A stretch of 7,461 nucleotides of DNA from an uncultured Lachnospiraceae bacterium (GTDB lineage Bacteria > Bacillota > Clostridia > Lachnospirales > Lachnospiraceae): the NCBI GenBank assembly GCA_905236925.1, contig CAJOQS010000300.1, positions 1 through 7,461 of the forward strand, read 5' to 3'. The stretch's first letter is position 1; every line of letters begins with the position of its first letter. A program made the translations under genes and the position numbers. The notes beneath the pieces were generated by a model. That model was given only the letters and a program-made list of their open reading frames with translations, searched no databases and was not told the DNA's origin. Shown here in pieces: positions 4,486-7,461 of the stretch.

Positions 4486-6648
4486 GTGAATCGAGTAATA
4501 TTATTCTTATCCGTATTATGCGCGGCAGTTATCTTATCCGCCTGCGTCAGCAGCAAAGATGCCGGGAATGATACGGATCGTTCACAGCCTCTGTTCTATG
4601 ATGAAGAGGCCTGTGTCAGCTATGGGTATAGGGTTGATGGCAGATACTTGTCCGTTTATGACGGACAGGTATTTGTTCCAACGTATCTGAACGGAGTTAA
4701 TATGGGCTCGGGATGTCCGGGGTATTTTCCGGGTGAGCTGGCCATAAGCAAGGAGTCGTACAAGCGCTGGTTTGAACAGATCGCGGCCATGAACTGCAAT
4801 TGTGTCCGTACCTATACAACGATGATGCCCTGTTTCTATGAAGCTCTCTATGAGTATAACAGCAATTCGGAGCATAAGCTGTACCTGCTGATGGGTACGT
4901 GGTATGACGAAAACATCCTGCTTGATACATACGATGCCTATGAACTGCTGGATGAAGCCGTAGATGAAGCAAAGAGAATGGTAGACATCATCCACGGCAA
5001 CTTCGCGATAGAACAGAGAACGGGTGAGGCCTACGGCACATATATTACCGACGTCTCGGATTATGTGATGGGATGGATACTCGGAATTGAATCCGAAGCG
5101 GAATTCATCGGAGGAACGAACGAGAAACACCCGGAAATAACCGCTTATGACGGTTATTATTTCGAAGTCGCAAACAGCGACGCATTCCACGCATTTCTAT
5201 GTGAGCTGGCCGACTGTACGGTAGCGTATGAGACAGAAAAGTACGGGATACAGCGCCCCGTGAGCTGGACCAACTGGCCTCCGGCGGATGCTCTTTCTCA
5301 TGCGGAAGGACCGAGCCCCGGTGACGATGCGGTCTCCATCAATGTGGAGATTATTAAGGCAAAGGACACTTTTATTCCCGGAACCTTCGCCAGTTACCAC
5401 ATCTATCCGTATTATCCGGACTTTATGATGCTTGATGAAGCATATATAACGCATACTGACGGGCTGGGGAAGATCAATACCTACGAGGCGTATCTGCAGG
5501 ATCTGATGTCAATTCATTCCATCCCTGTGCTCGTTGCGGAGTTCGGCGTTCCCACCTCCAGAGGCTGCACACATGTCAATAAGTACACGCACTATAATCA
5601 GGGACATATCGAGGAGACGGAACAGGGAGAGTATCTCGCGGATATGGCGCAGAACATATATGACTGCGGATATGCGGGAGGTCTTGTTTTCACATGGCAG
5701 GATGAATGGTTCAAGCCTACCTGGAACACGAGGGATTACAGCGATTCGGATCGAAGGGTCTACTGGAGCGATACCGAGACAAGTGAAACGAGTTACGGCC
5801 TGCTTTCCTTCGATCCGGGCGAGGAAAGAATGAAAGTCCTGATCGACGGGAATTTTGAAGATTGGGAAAACGAGAGTCCGCTGGTCAGAGAAGAAGGAAA
5901 CGGGGCACTGTCAGTGTATGCGCAGCATGACGAAAGGTTTTTGTATCTGTGTGTACGGGGGACGGGCTTTGATCCGTCGAATGAGCGAGTGGTGATACCC
6001 ATAGATGTGACACCGCTGTCAGGAAGTTACGAGTATGACGGGCGCACTTTCCAGAGAAAGTCCGACTTTGTGGTAGAACTGAACGGCAGGGAAGATACTG
6101 CGGTATTGGTTCACCGGTATTACGACCGCTATGCCTTCCTCTTCGGGCCATACGATGATGAGATGGATCTGACCGGATATGACGACCGTGAGACGGATGC
6201 CTTCGTACCGGTCTATCTGAGCCTGAACAGGGCAAGGATACGGCCTGACACCGGAACGAAGTTCCCTTCTGATCGCATGGATACCGGCCATTTGAATTAT
6301 GGAAACGCATCACCCGAATCCGATGATTTTAATTCTCTTGCTGATTTTATATACGGAGATGACTTCGTGGAATTGAGGATCCCCTGGGGTGTCCTCGGCT
6401 TCCGTGATCCCAGCACCCGGGAGGTGGAGGGGGATTTCTGGGCGGCAGGACAGAACTACGGCCTCTATGTGGATTGCATCTATATCGGGTTGTCCCACGA
6501 TGAACGCACGAATTCAATGACATCGTATACCTGGGATATATGGGACATTCCCGTTTATCATGAGAGATTGAAGAAATCCTACGACATCATAGGAAACAAA
6601 TTTGCCGAACTCGCCGCTAAATGGCGCGCGGAACGGCAGCAGGATTGA
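4486..6648 (+). CDS. Lipoprotein with GH-A-like TIM barrel and C-terminal IDG..DW domain
   Basis: A 720-residue surface protein. The lipobox L17-S18-A19-C20 ends the signal peptide, so it should be membrane-anchored outside the cell. Residues about 66-440 read as a clan GH-A-like (beta/alpha)8 barrel: first strand LNGVNMG (68-74), MNCNCVRTYT (102-111), strand LYLLMGTW (132-139), a glutamate after strand 4 in GWILGIESE (E202 or E204, acid/base candidate), LVAEFG with E352 (nucleophile candidate), and an aromatic FTWQDEWF (402-409). From IDGNFEDW (453-460) a beta-rich C-terminal domain resembles the DOMON/CBM9-like domains that bind sugars. The acid/base lacks the usual Asn-Glu pair, so activity and substrate are uncertain. 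The start is GTG 4486 with AGGG at 4475-4478; no upstream in-frame ATG gives a signal peptide. Only 21 bases separate it from rubrerythrin. Confidence 0.8.
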   Translation: MNRVILFLSVLCAAVILSACVSSKDAGNDTDRSQPLFYDEEACVSYGYRVDGRYLSVYDGQVFVPTYLNGVNMGSGCPGYFPGELAISKESYKRWFEQIAAMNCNCVRTYTTMMPCFYEALYEYNSNSEHKLYLLMGTWYDENILLDTYDAYELLDEAVDEAKRMVDIIHGNFAIEQRTGEAYGTYITDVSDYVMGWILGIESEAEFIGGTNEKHPEITAYDGYYFEVANSDAFHAFLCELADCTVAYETEKYGIQRPVSWTNWPPADALSHAEGPSPGDDAVSINVEIIKAKDTFIPGTFASYHIYPYYPDFMMLDEAYITHTDGLGKINTYEAYLQDLMSIHSIPVLVAEFGVPTSRGCTHVNKYTHYNQGHIEETEQGEYLADMAQNIYDCGYAGGLVFTWQDEWFKPTWNTRDYSDSDRRVYWSDTETSETSYGLLSFDPGEERMKVLIDGNFEDWENESPLVREEGNGALSVYAQHDERFLYLCVRGTGFDPSNERVVIPIDVTPLSGSYEYDGRTFQRKSDFVVELNGREDTAVLVHRYYDRYAFLFGPYDDEMDLTGYDDRETDAFVPVYLSLNRARIRPDTGTKFPSDRMDTGHLNYGNASPESDDFNSLADFIYGDDFVELRIPWGVLGFRDPSTREVEGDFWAAGQNYGLYVDCIYIGLSHDERTNSMTSYTWDIWDIPVYHERLKKSYDIIGNKFAELAAKWRAERQQD

Positions 6649-6673
6649 CTTATAAAGAAAAGTGTGTAATAAT
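6645..6673 (+). promoter_or_regulatory. Promoter for the T-fold protein and downstream secreted gene
   Basis: TTGACT (6645-6650, 5 of 6 to the -35 consensus) overlaps the stop codon of the preceding gene. A 17-base spacer leads to AATAAT (6668-6673, 5 of 6 to the -10 consensus), with a TG one base before it (6665-6666), an extended -10 feature. Transcription would start near 6680, just before the GGAG ribosome binding site at 6685-6688. It would let the last two genes be expressed separately from the GH-like gene. Confidence 0.5.
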
Positions 6674-6697
6674 TGATTATATTTGGAGATCGAGTGA

Positions 6698-7069
6698 ATG
6701 ACCGAAGGTGAAAAACTGTTCAGGGTGAAATTCAGATTACCCATTGATCACAGCTTCGACGGAAGCCCGGAAAAAAAGCACCATCACGTCATTGAAATAG
6801 CGATTGAGTTTGTGTGCCCGGAGGATACGGAGCTTTTTTCATCCGTGAAAGGAGCCGAACAAAGCGCAAAAGAAGTTCTCGATATTTACAGGAACAAGTT
6901 CCTTAATGAATTCGAGGAATTCGGCAATAACACAACGATCGAAAACGTCGGTGAGGTTCTCTTTAAAAAGCTGTATCCGCTTTTTAAGGAAAAACACCGT
7001 GACATTATAAGATTTGAGATCAGCGAAACACCATTAAGAGTCTATGCGATAGTTACAGAGACCGAATAA
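6698..7069 (+). CDS. Divergent 6-pyruvoyltetrahydropterin synthase/QueD-like T-fold protein
   Basis: A 123-residue cytoplasmic protein. PTPS/QueD enzymes make pterin or queuosine precursors with a zinc held by three histidines and a catalytic cysteine. The same frame is visible: a first strand with D17-H18, then H28-H29-H30 followed by a strand (VIEIAIEF), matching the HGH of the family, so H18, H28 and H30 could still hold zinc. LN at 69-70, TIENVGEVL (80-88) and EISETP (107-112) match the family's later motifs. What is missing: the cysteine just before HxH (SPEKK here; the only Cys is C40), and the Asp-His pair before LN (RNKF here). A binding or regulatory role, or altered chemistry, is more likely than standard PTPS activity. 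ATG 6698 has GGAG nine bases upstream. The next gene starts 12 bases after its stop, suggesting an operon with a secreted protein. Confidence 0.65.
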   Translation: MTEGEKLFRVKFRLPIDHSFDGSPEKKHHHVIEIAIEFVCPEDTELFSSVKGAEQSAKEVLDIYRNKFLNEFEEFGNNTTIENVGEVLFKKLYPLFKEKHRDIIRFEISETPLRVYAIVTETE

Positions 7070-7081
7070 CCAGGAAACACT

Positions 7082-7461
7082 ATGAACAGAAACACAGCAG
7101 TAATAATAGTTTCATATCTGCTCTGCCTGGTTCTTGCCATCGGAGTATCTCCGGCAAGAACAGTCAGGGCTGAAGGTGTTTCTGTAAATATTGACGGAGA
7201 TTCATCGGAATGGCCCGAGGAACAGGGCATAGAAGGAACAGACAATTACGTTGATTCGTGGAATGCCGCATATGACAGTGACCATATTTACATAAGGTAT
7301 CAGGGAACATCGTCATCGCAATGGGATTATAACTACGCGAATACAAATTATAAGATCACCGTTTCCGGCAAGAACGGAGTGACCCGTGAGTACTGTGTCG
7401 TTTATAACTGGGATGAGGGCCAGACCTGTACCGTAAGAAACACGTCCTGGCAGGAAATGGA
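7082..7461 (+). CDS. Secreted protein with N-terminal IDG..W sugar-binding-like domain (runs off right edge)
   Basis: 126 complete codons are visible and the frame is open at the window end. Residues 1-30 are a classical signal peptide with a hydrophobic core and a probable signal peptidase I site after V28-R29-A30; there is no lipobox. The mature protein opens with VNIDGDSSEWPE (35-46), then AYDSDHIYIRYQG, the same IDG-x3-(D/E)W plus short strand pattern as the C-terminal domain of the GH-like lipoprotein at 4486-6648. This pattern is known from CBM9/DOMON-like carbohydrate-binding domains. A short AGGA at 7072-7075 lies six bases before ATG 7082, twelve bases after the T-fold gene, so the two are probably co-transcribed. 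A strong hairpin lies within the signal-peptide coding region. The rest of the protein, and thus its overall role, cannot be seen. Confidence 0.8.
   Translation, partial: MNRNTAVIIVSYLLCLVLAIGVSPARTVRAEGVSVNIDGDSSEWPEEQGIEGTDNYVDSWNAAYDSDHIYIRYQGTSSSQWDYNYANTNYKITVSGKNGVTREYCVVYNWDEGQTCTVRNTSWQEM
7130..7161 (+). repeat. Inverted repeat within signal-peptide coding sequence
   Basis: GTTCTTGCC (7130-7138) pairs perfectly with GGCAAGAAC (7153-7161), and inside it GGAG (7142-7145) pairs with CTCC (7149-7152) around a TAT loop, with a three-base bulge (ATC) on the 5' side. That makes 13 base pairs. No T tract follows, so it is not a terminator. It encodes the end of the hydrophobic core and the region before the cleavage site. 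Confidence 0.45.

Noticed and set aside
4582..5190. Minus-strand open frame of 202 codons opposite the GH-like gene
   Set aside because: Shadow of a coding region that has a convincing signal peptide and barrel motifs; no independent evidence.
1..7461. CRISPR array, tRNA, rRNA, insertion sequence or toxin-antitoxin pair
   Set aside because: I looked for regularly spaced repeats, transposase or integrase motifs and RNA gene signatures on both strands and saw none.

Overview
The window looks like chromosomal DNA from an anaerobic Clostridia-type Firmicute, most likely a Lachnospiraceae relative. The evidence is strong AGGAGG-type ribosome binding sites, sigma-A style promoters, a rubredoxin-first ('reverse') rubrerythrin, lipoprotein signal peptides of Gram-positive type, and a very iron-sulfur-rich flavoprotein. 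The assignment rests on gene style only; no rRNA or marker gene is present.

Layout. (1) 1-297, minus strand: the N-terminal part of a small lipoprotein running off the left edge, with a near-consensus promoter (341-369) and an 8-bp-arm palindrome (314-338) over the predicted transcription start. (2) 298-558: a divergent intergenic region with one strong and one weaker plus-strand promoter and a leader hairpin. (3) 559-3342: a 927-residue FAD/NAD(P)H oxidoreductase with a winged-helix-like N-terminus, many cysteine clusters and a GltD/NfnB-like core. (4) 3343-3504: a 162-base gap packed with inverted repeats, several mutually exclusive, ending at the ribosome binding site of hypA. (5) 3505-3852: hypA, a nickel metallochaperone-like gene, with no nickel enzyme or other hyp gene in view. 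(6) 3919-4464: reverse rubrerythrin, preceded by a strong GC hairpin. (7) 4486-6648: a large lipoprotein with a clan GH-A-like TIM barrel and a C-terminal 'IDG..DW' sugar-binding-like domain. (8) 6698-7069: a divergent PTPS/QueD-fold (T-fold) protein behind its own promoter. (9) 7082 to the right edge: a secreted protein that also opens with an 'IDG...W' domain.

How they may work together. Genes 559-4464 form a redox block: a flavoprotein that could move electrons between NAD(P)H and ferredoxin-like centres, a HypA-type metal protein, and a peroxide-reducing rubrerythrin. Genes 4486-7461 form a cell-surface carbohydrate block. The two touch with only 21 bases between rubrerythrin and the GH-like gene, so they may be partly co-transcribed although their functions look unrelated.

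Most worth a second look: the structured leader of hypA, the orphan hypA itself, and the T-fold protein that keeps three PTPS-like histidines but has no cysteine where the catalytic one should be. I do not see a clearly new defence or mobile system; there is no CRISPR array, transposase, integrase, tRNA or rRNA that I can recognise.
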